From Streptomyces sp. 3214.6 (GTDB taxonomy: Bacteria > Actinomycetota > Actinomycetes > Streptomycetales > Streptomycetaceae): a stretch of DNA of 64,000 nt. Positions 43,192 to 51,701 of the stretch are shown here, piece by piece. Below the pieces are notes generated by a model. The model was not told where the DNA came from, searched no databases, and worked only from the letters and a program-made list of their open reading frames with translations. A program made the translations under genes and the position numbers. Positions within the stretch are counted from its first letter, which is position 1; the number at the start of each line of letters is the position of its first letter. The stretch is taken from the NCBI RefSeq assembly GCF_900129855.1, contig NZ_LT670819.1:8370001-8434000 (forward strand), in the 5' to 3' direction.

Positions 43192-44937
43192 ATGAACTCG
43201 ACGTTCGCCGTTCCCGCCGTCGCCCTGGTCGTCGTGGCCACCGTCCTCGTCGGCGCCTTCGGGCTGCGCATCTCCCGCACCACCTCCGACTTCTACGTCG
43301 CCTCCCGTACCGTCGGCCCCCGCCTCAACGCGGCCGCCATCAGCGGCGAGTACCTCTCCGCCGCCTCCTTCCTCGGCATCGCGGGACTGGTCCTCGTCCA
43401 GGGCCCGGACATGCTCTGGTACCCCGTCGGCTACACCGCCGGCTACCTGGTCCTGCTTCTCTTCGTCGCCGCCCCGCTGCGCCGCTCCGGCGCCTACACC
43501 CTCCCCGACTTCGCCGAGGCCCGCCTCGCCTCCCGGCCGGCCCGCCGGCTCGCGGGCGCCTTCGTCGTCGGCGTGGGCTGGCTCTATCTGCTGCCCCAAC
43601 TCCAGGGCGCCGGGCTGACGTTGACCGTTCTCACCGGCGCCCCCGACTCGCTGGGCGGGCTGATCGTCGCGGTCGTCGTCACCGCGACCGTCGCCGCGGG
43701 CGGCATGCGCAGCATCACCTTCGTGCAGGCCTTCCAGTACTGGCTCAAGCTCACCGCGCTCCTCGTCCCCGCCCTCTTCCTGACCCTGGCCTGGCAGGGC
43801 GACGGCGCGCCCCGCGGCGCCTTCGAGGAGCCGGCCACCTTCCGTGACCAGCGTGTCGTCCGCGTCGACGACACCCTCGACCTCAAGCTGGCGAGCCCCC
43901 TCACCGTGACGGTGGACGGCACGGTCGACGGCCGCCCGCACGACGACGCCGTACTGCGCCTTCCCGCCGGCATCCACCACATCGAGCGCGGCGCCCGCCT
44001 CACCTTCGCCGCGGGTACCGCCGTCCCCACCGCCGAACGCGGCAGCAACGGAGGGATGTCCACCTCCCTCGCCGCCGGCCGCGAGGAACGCCCCCTGTAC
44101 GCGACCTACGGACTGATCCTCGCCACGTTCCTCGGCACCATGGGCCTGCCGCACGTCGTCGTCCGCTTCTACACCAGCCCGCACGGGGTCGCCGCCCGCC
44201 GCACCACGGTCGCCGTCCTCGCCCTGATCGGCGCCTTCTACCTCCTGCCGCCCCTCTACGGCGCCCTGGGCCGCCTCTACGCCCCCGAACTCGCCCTCAG
44301 CGGCGACGCCGACGCGGCCGTCCTGCTGCTGCCCGACCGGGTCATCGGCGGCCTCGGCGGCGACCTGCTGGGCGCGCTGGTCGCCGGCGGCGCCTTCGCT
44401 GCGTTCCTGTCCACGGCGTCCGGGCTGACGATGGCCGTGGCGGGGGTGCTCGCACAGGACGTCCTGCCGACCCGCGGCGTACGGCACTTCCGGCTCGGCA
44501 CCGGGCTCGCCATGGCCGTACCGCTCGCCGCGAGTCTGCTGGTGGGCGGGCTGCCGGTGGCCGACGCGGTGGGGCTGGCCTTCGCCGTGTCGGCGTCCTC
44601 CTTCTGCCCGCTCCTCGTCCTAGGCATCTGGTGGCGCCGGCTGACCCCGCCGGGCGCTGCCGCCGGGATGCTGGTGGGCGGCGGGTCGGCGTTCCTCGCC
44701 GTCGCCGCGACCATGGCCGGCTTCCCCGGCACGGGCGGCCTGCACGCGCTGCTCGCCTGGCCCGCGCTGTGGTCCGTCCCCCTGGGCTTCCTCACCATGA
44801 TCCTGGTGTCCCTGGCCACCCCCGGCCGCGTCCCCGCCGGCACGGCGGCGATCCTCGCCCGCTTCCACCTGCCCGAGGAACTGCGCACGGAGGAGCTACG
44901 GGCGGCGGAGACGAAGGCCGCGGAGCCAACGGCATGA
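43192..44937 (+). CDS. Sodium/solute symporter (SSS family, ActP-like)
   Basis: The 581-residue transporter has about 13 membrane helices. It starts NSTFAVPAVALVVVATVLVG and contains SDFYVASRTVGPRLNAAAIS, then GEYLSAASFLGIAGL, the ActP/MctP fingerprint for monocarboxylate uptake with sodium. An inserted loop of about 90 residues (roughly 200-295, DGAPRGAFEEPATF to ERGSNGGMST) sits outside the membrane between helices and is not in Escherichia coli ActP. The kinase gene overlaps its stop (ATGA). A substrate such as acetate, pyruvate or lactate is inferred from family. Confidence 0.92.
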   Translation: MNSTFAVPAVALVVVATVLVGAFGLRISRTTSDFYVASRTVGPRLNAAAISGEYLSAASFLGIAGLVLVQGPDMLWYPVGYTAGYLVLLLFVAAPLRRSGAYTLPDFAEARLASRPARRLAGAFVVGVGWLYLLPQLQGAGLTLTVLTGAPDSLGGLIVAVVVTATVAAGGMRSITFVQAFQYWLKLTALLVPALFLTLAWQGDGAPRGAFEEPATFRDQRVVRVDDTLDLKLASPLTVTVDGTVDGRPHDDAVLRLPAGIHHIERGARLTFAAGTAVPTAERGSNGGMSTSLAAGREERPLYATYGLILATFLGTMGLPHVVVRFYTSPHGVAARRTTVAVLALIGAFYLLPPLYGALGRLYAPELALSGDADAAVLLLPDRVIGGLGGDLLGALVAGGAFAAFLSTASGLTMAVAGVLAQDVLPTRGVRHFRLGTGLAMAVPLAASLLVGGLPVADAVGLAFAVSASSFCPLLVLGIWWRRLTPPGAAAGMLVGGGSAFLAVAATMAGFPGTGGLHALLAWPALWSVPLGFLTMILVSLATPGRVPAGTAAILARFHLPEELRTEELRAAETKAAEPTA

Positions 44938-46139
44938 GCGGCTTCCTCGCGGGCGTCTGCATCGCCATCCTCCCCTTCCTCGCCGCGGGCTTCTGGCTGG
45001 GCCGCCGCACCGCACGCCCGGAAAGCCTGGGCGGGCTGGGCACCCCCGTCGAGCACGCCACCTTCCAGACCCTGCACACCGCCTCCCTCGCCGCACCCCC
45101 GCTGCGGGCCGGCCTCACGGAGGAGACGGCCCGCAGATCGGCCCGCAGACTGCGCACCCTGCTCGGCACGGACGCCCTGTGCCTGACCGACGAGAAGGAG
45201 GTGCTGACCTGGGACGGAGTGGGCGCACACCATCGCGCCGAGATCATGGAGCGGCTCGTCGGCCCCCTGGAGAGCGGCCGCGGCGAGGCCTTCCGCCTGA
45301 CCTGTGAGCACCCCGACTGTCCCGTCCGCTGGGCCGTCGTCGCCCCGCTCACCGTCGACGACCGGGTGCACGGCGCCCTGGTGGCCTGCGCGCCCCGCGA
45401 GTCCGCCGTCCTGGTGCGGGCGGCCGGCGAGGTGGCCCGCTGGGTGAGCGTCCAGCTGGAGCTGGCGGACCTCGACCAGTCCCGTACGAAGCTGATCGAG
45501 GCCGAGATCAAGGCCCTGCGTGCCCAGATCTCCCCGCACTTCATCTTCAACTCGCTCGCTGTGATCGCGAGTTTCGTGCGCACCGACCCCGAACGCGCCC
45601 GCGAACTGCTCCTGGAGTTCGCCGACTTCACCCGCTACTCGTTCCGCAGGCACGGCGACTTCACCACCCTCGCCGACGAACTCCACGCCATCGACCACTA
45701 TCTGGCCCTGGTCCGGGCGCGCTTCGGCGACCGCCTCGCCGTCACCCTCCAGATAGCGCCCGAGGTCCTCCCCGTGGCGCTGCCCTTCCTCTGTCTCCAG
45801 CCGCTCGTGGAGAACGCCGTCAAGCACGGCCTGGAGGGCAAGACCGGCACCTGCCACATCCAGATCACCGCACAGGACGCCGGCGCCGAGGCCCTGGTCG
45901 TCATCGAGGACGACGGCGCCGGCATGGACCCGGTCGCGCTGCGCCGCATCCTGGCCGGCGAGGTGAGCCCGTCCGGCGGCATCGGCCTGTCCAACGTCGA
46001 CGACCGGCTCCGCCAGGTCTACGGCGACGACCACGGCCTGGTCATCGAGACCGCCCTCGGAGCGGGCATGAAGATCACCGCCCGGCTTCCGAAGTACCAG
46101 CCGGGCGTGCACTCGGCGGCCCGGCTCACCCCCAGGTGA
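44934..46139 (+). CDS. LytS-like sensor histidine kinase
   Basis: The 401-residue kinase has only one N-terminal membrane helix (about 3-23), a GAF-like region (about 55-175) with a CEHPDC cysteine pair (Cys124, Cys129), and a His-kinase core of the LytS/YehU class. In that core His202 is in ISPHFIFNSLAVIASF, the N box is QPLVENAVKHG, and GIGLSNVDDRLRQVYG follows. It should phosphorylate the LytTR regulator that heads the operon. The cysteine pair could sense redox or bind metal, but that is only inference. Confidence 0.92.
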   Translation: MSGFLAGVCIAILPFLAAGFWLGRRTARPESLGGLGTPVEHATFQTLHTASLAAPPLRAGLTEETARRSARRLRTLLGTDALCLTDEKEVLTWDGVGAHHRAEIMERLVGPLESGRGEAFRLTCEHPDCPVRWAVVAPLTVDDRVHGALVACAPRESAVLVRAAGEVARWVSVQLELADLDQSRTKLIEAEIKALRAQISPHFIFNSLAVIASFVRTDPERARELLLEFADFTRYSFRRHGDFTTLADELHAIDHYLALVRARFGDRLAVTLQIAPEVLPVALPFLCLQPLVENAVKHGLEGKTGTCHIQITAQDAGAEALVVIEDDGAGMDPVALRRILAGEVSPSGGIGLSNVDDRLRQVYGDDHGLVIETALGAGMKITARLPKYQPGVHSAARLTPR

Positions 46140-46310
46140 TCAGCTCGTCCTGGTCACCACCATGGCGAGCGTGATCAGCCCCAGCACGACCCAGCCGAAC
46201 CACAGCCAGCCGTTGCTGCCGAGCGCCACCGTGTAGGCGGTCACCATGACGAGCCCGCCGACGGTGAGCGCCCCCATGGTCTTCGTGGAACTGTCCGTGG
46301 TACCGGCCAT
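46140..46310 (-). CDS. Small two-helix membrane protein, 56 aa
   Basis: The protein begins MAGTTDSSTKTMGALTVGGL and has two membrane helices (about 13-30 and 32-50). A GAGGAGGG ribosome site supports the ATG at 46310. Its stop abuts the kinase gene's stop tail to tail. It lies downstream of the CtaG-like gene and could belong to the same transcript; function unknown. Confidence 0.75.
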   Translation of the reverse strand: MAGTTDSSTKTMGALTVGGLVMVTAYTVALGSNGWLWFGWVVLGLITLAMVVTRTS

Positions 46311-46371
46311 CGCGACACCCTCCTCAGGGCCGCCCTCGGCAGGGCGGGTCCCCCTCCATGGTGCCCCGGGT

Positions 46372-47322
46372 TCAGCGCCCGCGTGCCTGGAGCGACGCAA
46401 GATAGGCGTTGTACGCCTCCAGCTCCTGGTCCCCGTCGCGGTCGGCGGCCCGGTCCTTGCGCTTGGCCTGCCGCTGCTCGGAGCCGTACCACTGGAACAG
46501 CAGGGCGATCAGCACCAGCACGGACGGGATCTCGCTGAACGCCCAGGCGATGCCGCCGGCCGCGTTCTGGTCGGACAGCGCGTCGATGCCCAGCGAGGCG
46601 GGCGGGTTCTTGAACGTCTCGACCATCGGCTGCGAGGCCATCATCAACGCGATGCCGAAGAACGCGTGGAACGGCATGCCCGCGAACAGCTCCAGCATCC
46701 GCATCAGATAGCCCGGCCGGTTCGGGCCCGGGTCCACGCCGATGATCGGCCAGAAGAACACCACGCCGACGGCGAGGAAGTGCACCATCATCGCGACGTG
46801 TCCGGTCTTGGAGCCCATCAGGAAGTCGAACAGCGGCGTGAAGTACAGCGCGTAGAGACTCGCGATGAACAGCGGGATGGTGAACGCGGGATGCGTGATG
46901 ATCCGCATGTAGCGGCTGTGCAGCAGCATCAGCAGCAGCTCGCGCGGCCCCTTGCGGCCCCGGCCGGCGGCCGGCAGCGCGCGCAGCGCGAGCGTCATGG
47001 GCGCGCCCAGCAGGATCAGGATCGGCGACAGCATGCTGATCACCATGTGCTGCACCATGTGCACGCTGAACATGACCATCCCGTAGTCGTTCAGCCGGGT
47101 GCACATCACGAGCCCGACGGTCAGCACACCTACGACGAACGACACGGTCCGCCCCACCGACCAGGCGTCCCCGCGCCTGCGCAGCCGCACGACCCCCCAG
47201 CCGTACAGTCCGAGCCCCACCAGGCAGGCGACGAGGAAGAACGGGTCCGCCGACCACTGAAGACCCCGCCCCAGCGTGAACGGCGGCAGATCCATGGTCA
47301 TGCCGTGCCCGCTGTGATCCAT
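46372..47322 (-). CDS. Cytochrome c oxidase assembly protein CtaG-like (caa3_CtaG)
   Basis: The 316-residue membrane protein has about seven to eight helices and starts MDHSGHGMTMDLPPF, with His residues typical of copper-handling CtaG. Conserved parts are MVMFSVHMVQHMVISMLSPI, then LILLGAPMTLALRALP and FPFHAFFGIALMMASQPMVE-like text. The family helps insert copper into the terminal oxidase. The ATG at 47322 is preferred to an upstream frame start. A charged C-terminal tail (QAKRKDRAADRDGDQELEAY) faces the cytoplasm. Confidence 0.9.
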   Translation of the reverse strand: MDHSGHGMTMDLPPFTLGRGLQWSADPFFLVACLVGLGLYGWGVVRLRRRGDAWSVGRTVSFVVGVLTVGLVMCTRLNDYGMVMFSVHMVQHMVISMLSPILILLGAPMTLALRALPAAGRGRKGPRELLLMLLHSRYMRIITHPAFTIPLFIASLYALYFTPLFDFLMGSKTGHVAMMVHFLAVGVVFFWPIIGVDPGPNRPGYLMRMLELFAGMPFHAFFGIALMMASQPMVETFKNPPASLGIDALSDQNAAGGIAWAFSEIPSVLVLIALLFQWYGSEQRQAKRKDRAADRDGDQELEAYNAYLASLQARGR

Positions 47323-47475
47323 CCGCCGGCTCCTGATTCGTGGGGGGTTGTACGTTTCCTGCCGCACACCAGAGTAGAGAAGCCCCCGGCGGCCTCCGGC
47401 ACCGGGGCAGCTCACTCGGGCGGTTCACTCGGGCGGTCCCGACTCGGAGGCGTTCACCGGGGGGAGGCTTGTGCC

Positions 47476-48255
47476 ATGTCTGTCATCTTCTTCGACATCG
47501 GGGCGACCCTGGCGGATCCCCAGCCGGAACCCGACGGCTCCCTGACACTTCGGCCCCTGCCGCGCGTCTTCGCCGCGCTCGACGCCCTGGGCGAGGCGCC
47601 CAAGGGCATCATCTCCAACCCCGGGTCGGCAAAGGCCGCCGTGGCACGGGCGCTGGCGGAGGCGTTTCCCGGCCGTTTCACGGACGCGGCGCTGGTGCTC
47701 TGGGGAGTGAAGGACAGCCGCGGCATCTTCGACCGGGCGGTCGCCGCCACCGGCGGGGCCGCCGACTCGTGTGTCTTCGTGGGCGAGGACGCCCAGGAAC
47801 GCGGCTTCGCACGGGAGGCGGGGATGCGCACCGCGGCCCACCCGGTGTTCGCCCTCGCGGCGGCGGAGGACCGGCCCGTGCTCCGGGCGCGGATCGAGGT
47901 CCGCGACGACCAGGACCTGCGCTCGTTGACCGCGGCCATGGACGAGACCGAGGCCGTGCCCGCCGAGGTGGTCTCCGAGCGGCTCGTGCTCGCCATGGTG
48001 ACCACGCGGGGTGTCGACGCGCTGGAACGCGCCGGTTTCACGGTGGACGTGCGGGGGCCGGTGGAGGAGACGGCCCGCGCCGACGCCGAGCAGGACGACG
48101 CCGAGCGCCGGGCGACCGAGAAGTTCGTCGAGGACCTGCTGGCGCGCGGCGAGGCGGTCTACGAGGGCGAGGAGCCCACTCCCCGGACGACCCATGTGGT
48201 CGAGCGCACGGACGACGGACGGCTCTCCGTCCGTCGCCTGCGCTTTCTGCACTGA
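47476..48255 (+). CDS. HAD-superfamily protein with altered active-site motif
   Basis: The first 130 residues follow the HAD plan: MSVIFFDIGATLADP (motif I), GIISNPGS (motif II), a Lys in LWGVKDSRG (motif III) and CVFVGEDAQERGFAREAGM (motif IV). Motif I reads DIGAT where phosphatases have DxDGT; the nucleophile Asp7 is kept but the second Asp is Gly. A normal phosphatase mechanism is unlikely. The C-terminal 120 residues (AAMDETEAVPAEVVSERLVL onward) are an acidic domain I do not recognise. It ends convergent with the metalloprotease-like gene. Confidence 0.82.
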   Translation: MSVIFFDIGATLADPQPEPDGSLTLRPLPRVFAALDALGEAPKGIISNPGSAKAAVARALAEAFPGRFTDAALVLWGVKDSRGIFDRAVAATGGAADSCVFVGEDAQERGFAREAGMRTAAHPVFALAAAEDRPVLRARIEVRDDQDLRSLTAAMDETEAVPAEVVSERLVLAMVTTRGVDALERAGFTVDVRGPVEETARADAEQDDAERRATEKFVEDLLARGEAVYEGEEPTPRTTHVVERTDDGRLSVRRLRFLH

Positions 48256-48279
48256 GCCGACGTACAGCTCACCGGCTGC

Positions 48280-49713
48280 TCAGTCGAAGCCCCGCCGGAT
48301 CAGGGCCAGGCCCTCGCCGGTCTCGCTCCGCGTGATCTCGTGGGTCTTCAGCCGGGCAGGGCTGTCGTCGACGAACGCCGTGGCGGAACGGTGCTCCTGG
48401 GGCACATGGACCCGGCCGCGGCGGAACAGGTCCTCGAGGAACGACGTGGCGACCCGCTCCGGGTCGGCGGGCCGCACCGAGCCGCCGGCCGGGTCGGAGC
48501 CCGCGATGCCGAAGCGTCGCTCCTGCGCCGGGGCGGAGAGGGAGAGCGGCTGGGTGACGCCGTACATCGCCCCCTGGACCGTCACGGCCGTCAGACCCTG
48601 ATCGTCGGGCCCGCCGGGCGTCGCCTCGGCGATCGCGGCGGCCCGGCGGGTCAGCTCCGGCTCGGTGAGGGACGTGGCGGCCTCCAGGGAGAGGATGCCG
48701 TGCCGGATGAACGCCGAGCGCAGGGAGGGGCCGTACTTGCCGCCGTTGCGGCGCTGGTCCGCGGCGATCATGTGGCCCGCGACCTGCGCGTAGTAGGCGG
48801 ACACCACGGGGGCGGCCACGACGGCGTCCACCAGGAGCTGTCCCGCCATCTCGGCGGAGAACGCCAGACCGGCCTGGTCCTGCAGGTCCTGCTGGTGGAA
48901 GATCCCGGCGACGATCTTCAGGAACGCGCCGCTGAAGACCCGCGAGAACGAGTGCGGCTCGCTGGTGAGCATGCTCGCGGGGCCGTTCGGCTGCAGCAGC
49001 ACCGGGTCGCGGTAGAAGAAGCTGTTCGCCATGTTGCGCAGGCAGTCCGGGTCGACCCGCTCCGGATGGCGCTGACGGATCGCCCAGCCCAGCTGCTCGG
49101 CCATCCTCGACACCCGCGAGGACAGTTCGAGTTCGCCCTGCGTCTCGGCCAGCACGCCGATCCGCAGCGATTCCAGCCGGAGCGAGCTCAGCAGGGCGCT
49201 GATGTCGCCGAACGCCTCGTGAAGGGCGGCCGCCTCCGCGCTCGCGGTGTCGAACAGCTGGGGGCGCAGGGCGTCGAGGACCGCGTGCCCTGTCTCGTGC
49301 TCGACGATCTCGTTGCTCTCGCAGGTGGCGACGAGGACGCCTGCCACCGTACGGCGGAAGAACCACAGGCCTTTACGGTCGTAGAAGGCGTTGAGGTCGT
49401 TTCCCGCGTCGAGGTGCGCGGTCAGGAGGCGTCCGACGCGCGGATGCCAGTGCGTCCCGGTCGGGGCCAGCGGCCCCCAGGTCTGACTGGCCCTGCTGAG
49501 CGCGTCGGCCGCCACCCAGTACCGGAAGGCCTCAGTGCCGGGTCCGGCACTGTCGGGCTGCGGCGCGTTTCCCGCGATGGCCGTCGGGAAGGGCTGGGTG
49601 TCGAGCTGTGGCACGGGATGCGGTACGGGCATGTTGACCTGCGGAGGAAATCCGGGGTCGTCCTCGTACACCAGCACCGTCGGAAGGGTGACCTGCTGTT
49701 GCTGCACCGTCAT
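48280..49713 (-). CDS. Cytosolic gluzincin-type metalloprotease-like protein
   Basis: The 477-residue protein has a zinc motif EIVEHETGHAVLDALRP (His139, Glu140, His143) followed 23 residues later by HEAFGDISALL, whose Glu166 would be the third ligand, as in thermolysin-like gluzincins. It has no signal peptide or propeptide; the N-terminus is Gln/Pro-rich (TVQQQQVTLPTVLVYEDDPG). The C-terminal half (from about residue 250) is helical and ends with FLEDLFRRGRVHVP. The ATG at 49713 is used. A frame upstream through the insertion-sequence end is not supported by coding bias. Confidence 0.78.
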   Translation of the reverse strand: MTVQQQQVTLPTVLVYEDDPGFPPQVNMPVPHPVPQLDTQPFPTAIAGNAPQPDSAGPGTEAFRYWVAADALSRASQTWGPLAPTGTHWHPRVGRLLTAHLDAGNDLNAFYDRKGLWFFRRTVAGVLVATCESNEIVEHETGHAVLDALRPQLFDTASAEAAALHEAFGDISALLSSLRLESLRIGVLAETQGELELSSRVSRMAEQLGWAIRQRHPERVDPDCLRNMANSFFYRDPVLLQPNGPASMLTSEPHSFSRVFSGAFLKIVAGIFHQQDLQDQAGLAFSAEMAGQLLVDAVVAAPVVSAYYAQVAGHMIAADQRRNGGKYGPSLRSAFIRHGILSLEAATSLTEPELTRRAAAIAEATPGGPDDQGLTAVTVQGAMYGVTQPLSLSAPAQERRFGIAGSDPAGGSVRPADPERVATSFLEDLFRRGRVHVPQEHRSATAFVDDSPARLKTHEITRSETGEGLALIRRGFD

Positions 49714-49760
49714 GGGGACTCCCTGAGGGGGAGGGAAATGGGGGGTTTGGTCCTTCGTGT

Positions 49761-49791
49761 TCAGTACGAGGCCCCCGGTGCCGGGTGTCAA
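49761..49791 (-). promoter_or_regulatory. Possible promoter of the metalloprotease-like gene
   Basis: A consensus TTGACA (49791-49786) is followed after 19 bases by TACTGA (49766-49761), about 48 bases before the ATG. The spacing is longer than ideal. The insertion sequence ends about 48 bases further upstream. Confidence 0.35.
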
Positions 49792-49839
49792 TTCGAACAG
49801 AAACGGACGGTGACGGCCGAGTGGCCCGCGCCAGGTGAG

Positions 49840-49854
49840 ACGCTGTTGGTAAAT
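49840..49854 (+). repeat. Left terminal inverted repeat of the IS
   Basis: ACGCTGTTGGTAAAT, preceded by the direct repeat CCAGGTGAG. Confidence 0.85.
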
Positions 49855-49922
49855 CGGGTGCGGGCGTGACGACGGCCTGTATGACCGCGTTGGGGTTGTG
49901 CGGGCCGTCGTCGTGTTGAGGG

Positions 49923-51578
49923 GTGGGTTCGGTGTCGTTGCGTGGGGTGGATCTGGGGGAGATCCCGGAGGAGACCGCTCGGCTGGCACGTGCGGTCTTC
50001 CCTAAGGGCTGCCTGGTGATGCGGGTGCGGGATGTGCTCGGGCCGGTGTTCTCGGATGCCGATTTCGAGGAACTTTTCCCGGTCAGGGGGCGGCCGGTGG
50101 TGTCTCCGGCCCGGCTCGCGCTGGTTTCGGTGTTGCAGTTCGCCGAGGGGCTGACCGACCGCCAGGCCGCGCACGCGGTCCGCTCGCGCCTGGACTGGAA
50201 GTACGCCCTTTCACTGGAGTTGGCCGACACCGGATTCGACTTCTCGGTGCTCAGCGAGTTCCGTGCCCGGCTGGTCGACGGCGAGGCCGGCCAGATGGTG
50301 TTCGACGCGGTACTCCGGGCGGCTGGCGAGGCAGGGCTGGTCAAGGCGGGCAAGCGGCAGCGCACGGATGCTACCCACGTGCTGGCCGCGACGAGAGACC
50401 TGAACCGGCTGGAGTTCGTGGTCGAGACACTGCGGGCGGCATTGAACCAGGTGGCGGAGGAGACCGGGGACTGGCTGGTGACGGTGTCGCCGCCGGAGTG
50501 GTTCGACCGCTACTCGGCCCGGCCGGAGGACAGCCGTTTCCCGTCCCGGTGGGCCGCGCGCGTCGAGCACGGCGACCAGTGCGGGATTGACGGCATGACG
50601 CTGCTGAAGGCCGTCTGGTCGGCTGCGTCACCGCCCTCGTTGCGCAGCCTGCCCGCAGTGGAGTTCCTGCGGCAGACCTGGGTGCAGCAGTTCCACCACG
50701 TCGAGGGCACCGTGCGCTGGCGCGGGACGAAGGACCTCCCACCCGGTCTGATCCGCTTACGGACCCCCTACGAGCCCGAGGCCCGCACTGGCTCGAAACG
50801 GGACCTGGGCTGGTCCGGTTACAAAGTCCACCTCAGCGAGACCTGCGAGCCCGACGCCCCGCATCTGATCACCCACATTCGCACCACGCCAGCGCCGGTC
50901 AACGACGTCCTCGTCCTGGAGGACATCCACACCGCCCTGGCCGAACGGGGTCTGCTGCCGGACGAGCACCTGGTGGACGCCGGATACATCGACGCCGAAC
51001 AGATCCACCACGCCCGCCGCGATCACGACATCGAGCTGGTCGGCCCGGTCAAGTCCACCACCGTGAAGGGACAGGCGAGCGGAGAAATCTTCGACAACAC
51101 CCGCTTCACCATCGACTGGGACCAGCGCCAGGCCATCTGCCCCGGCGGACAGACCAGCGTCGTCTGGCGGGAAGCCCGGAGCCAGTTCGACGCCCCGGTC
51201 ACCCGGGTCCGGTTCGCCGCCCGGCACTGCGACCCCTGTGAGCTGCGGACCTCGTGCACCAGCTCCAGGACCGGCCGCAACCTGACCCTGAGACCGAAGA
51301 CCGAGCACGACATCCTTCAGCAGGCCCGAATCGAGCAGGACACCGACCACTGGCGCCGACGCTACGGACACCGCGCCGGCGTCGAGGGCACCATCTCACA
51401 GGGCGTCCAGGCGTTCGGCCTGCGCAGATCCCGCTACCGCGGCCTCGCCAAAACCCGGTTGCAGCACCACTTCACCGGCGCCGCCGTCAACTTCGCCCGC
51501 ATCGATGCCTGGCTCACCGGCAGACCACTCGCCAAGACCCGCGTTTCGCCCTTCGCAGCACTCCGCCCCGCTGGATGA
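49923..51578 (+). CDS. IS1182-family transposase
   Basis: The 551-residue DDE transposase is intact. The N-terminal domain (DUF772-like) contains VVSPARLALVSVLQFAEGLT and DFSVLSEFRARLVDGEAG. Catalytic acids are likely Asp in KRQRTDATHV, Asp in LVDAGYIDAEQ and Glu in GHRAGVEGTISQG. A zinc-type CDPCELRTSC segment lies late in the protein. The start may be GTG at 49923 or 49932; the latter has better spacing from GAGGGGTGG. The stop TGA is inside the loop of a perfect hairpin. Confidence 0.93.
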   Translation: MGSVSLRGVDLGEIPEETARLARAVFPKGCLVMRVRDVLGPVFSDADFEELFPVRGRPVVSPARLALVSVLQFAEGLTDRQAAHAVRSRLDWKYALSLELADTGFDFSVLSEFRARLVDGEAGQMVFDAVLRAAGEAGLVKAGKRQRTDATHVLAATRDLNRLEFVVETLRAALNQVAEETGDWLVTVSPPEWFDRYSARPEDSRFPSRWAARVEHGDQCGIDGMTLLKAVWSAASPPSLRSLPAVEFLRQTWVQQFHHVEGTVRWRGTKDLPPGLIRLRTPYEPEARTGSKRDLGWSGYKVHLSETCEPDAPHLITHIRTTPAPVNDVLVLEDIHTALAERGLLPDEHLVDAGYIDAEQIHHARRDHDIELVGPVKSTTVKGQASGEIFDNTRFTIDWDQRQAICPGGQTSVVWREARSQFDAPVTRVRFAARHCDPCELRTSCTSSRTGRNLTLRPKTEHDILQQARIEQDTDHWRRRYGHRAGVEGTISQGVQAFGLRRSRYRGLAKTRLQHHFTGAAVNFARIDAWLTGRPLAKTRVSPFAALRPAG

Positions 51579-51593
51579 GTCCAGCGGGGCGGA
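51562..51593 (+). terminator. Hairpin with the transposase stop codon in its loop
   Basis: A perfect 14-bp stem TCCGCCCCGCTGGA / TCCAGCGGGGCGGA encloses the loop TGAG, whose TGA is the transposase stop. It may act as terminator and as a barrier to reading in from outside. Confidence 0.8.
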
Positions 51594-51608
51594 ATTAACC
51601 AACAGCGT
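51594..51608 (-). repeat. Right terminal inverted repeat of the IS
   Basis: ATTAACCAACAGCGT on the plus strand, followed by the direct repeat CCAGGTGAG. Confidence 0.85.
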
Positions 51609-51701
51609 CCAGGTGAGCACGGGCCACCGAAGGGGTGCCGGGCCGACGGCCGGCCGGGTGACGGTGAGCGCGCCGAACGCCCAGGACCGTCCTGGGGCGT
51701 C

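Larger units (their letters stand above)
49840..51608 (+). mobile_element. IS1182-family insertion sequence, complete
   Basis: The ends are ACGCTGTTGGTAAAT (49840-49854) and, inverted, ACGCTGTTGGTTAAT at 51594-51608, matching at 14 of 15 positions. CCAGGTGAG flanks both sides (49831-49839 and 51609-51617), a 9-bp target duplication; if the ends are extended by one base the duplication is 7 bp. A full transposase frame lies inside. The element sits between pfkA and the metalloprotease-like gene and appears to interrupt no gene. Confidence 0.88.

Noticed and set aside
49714-49989. Metalloprotease-like frame extended upstream through the IS left end
   Set aside because: The frame crosses the IS border, holds a TTGACA promoter element, and lacks a start with ribosome site; the uninterrupted site also gives no clear gene.
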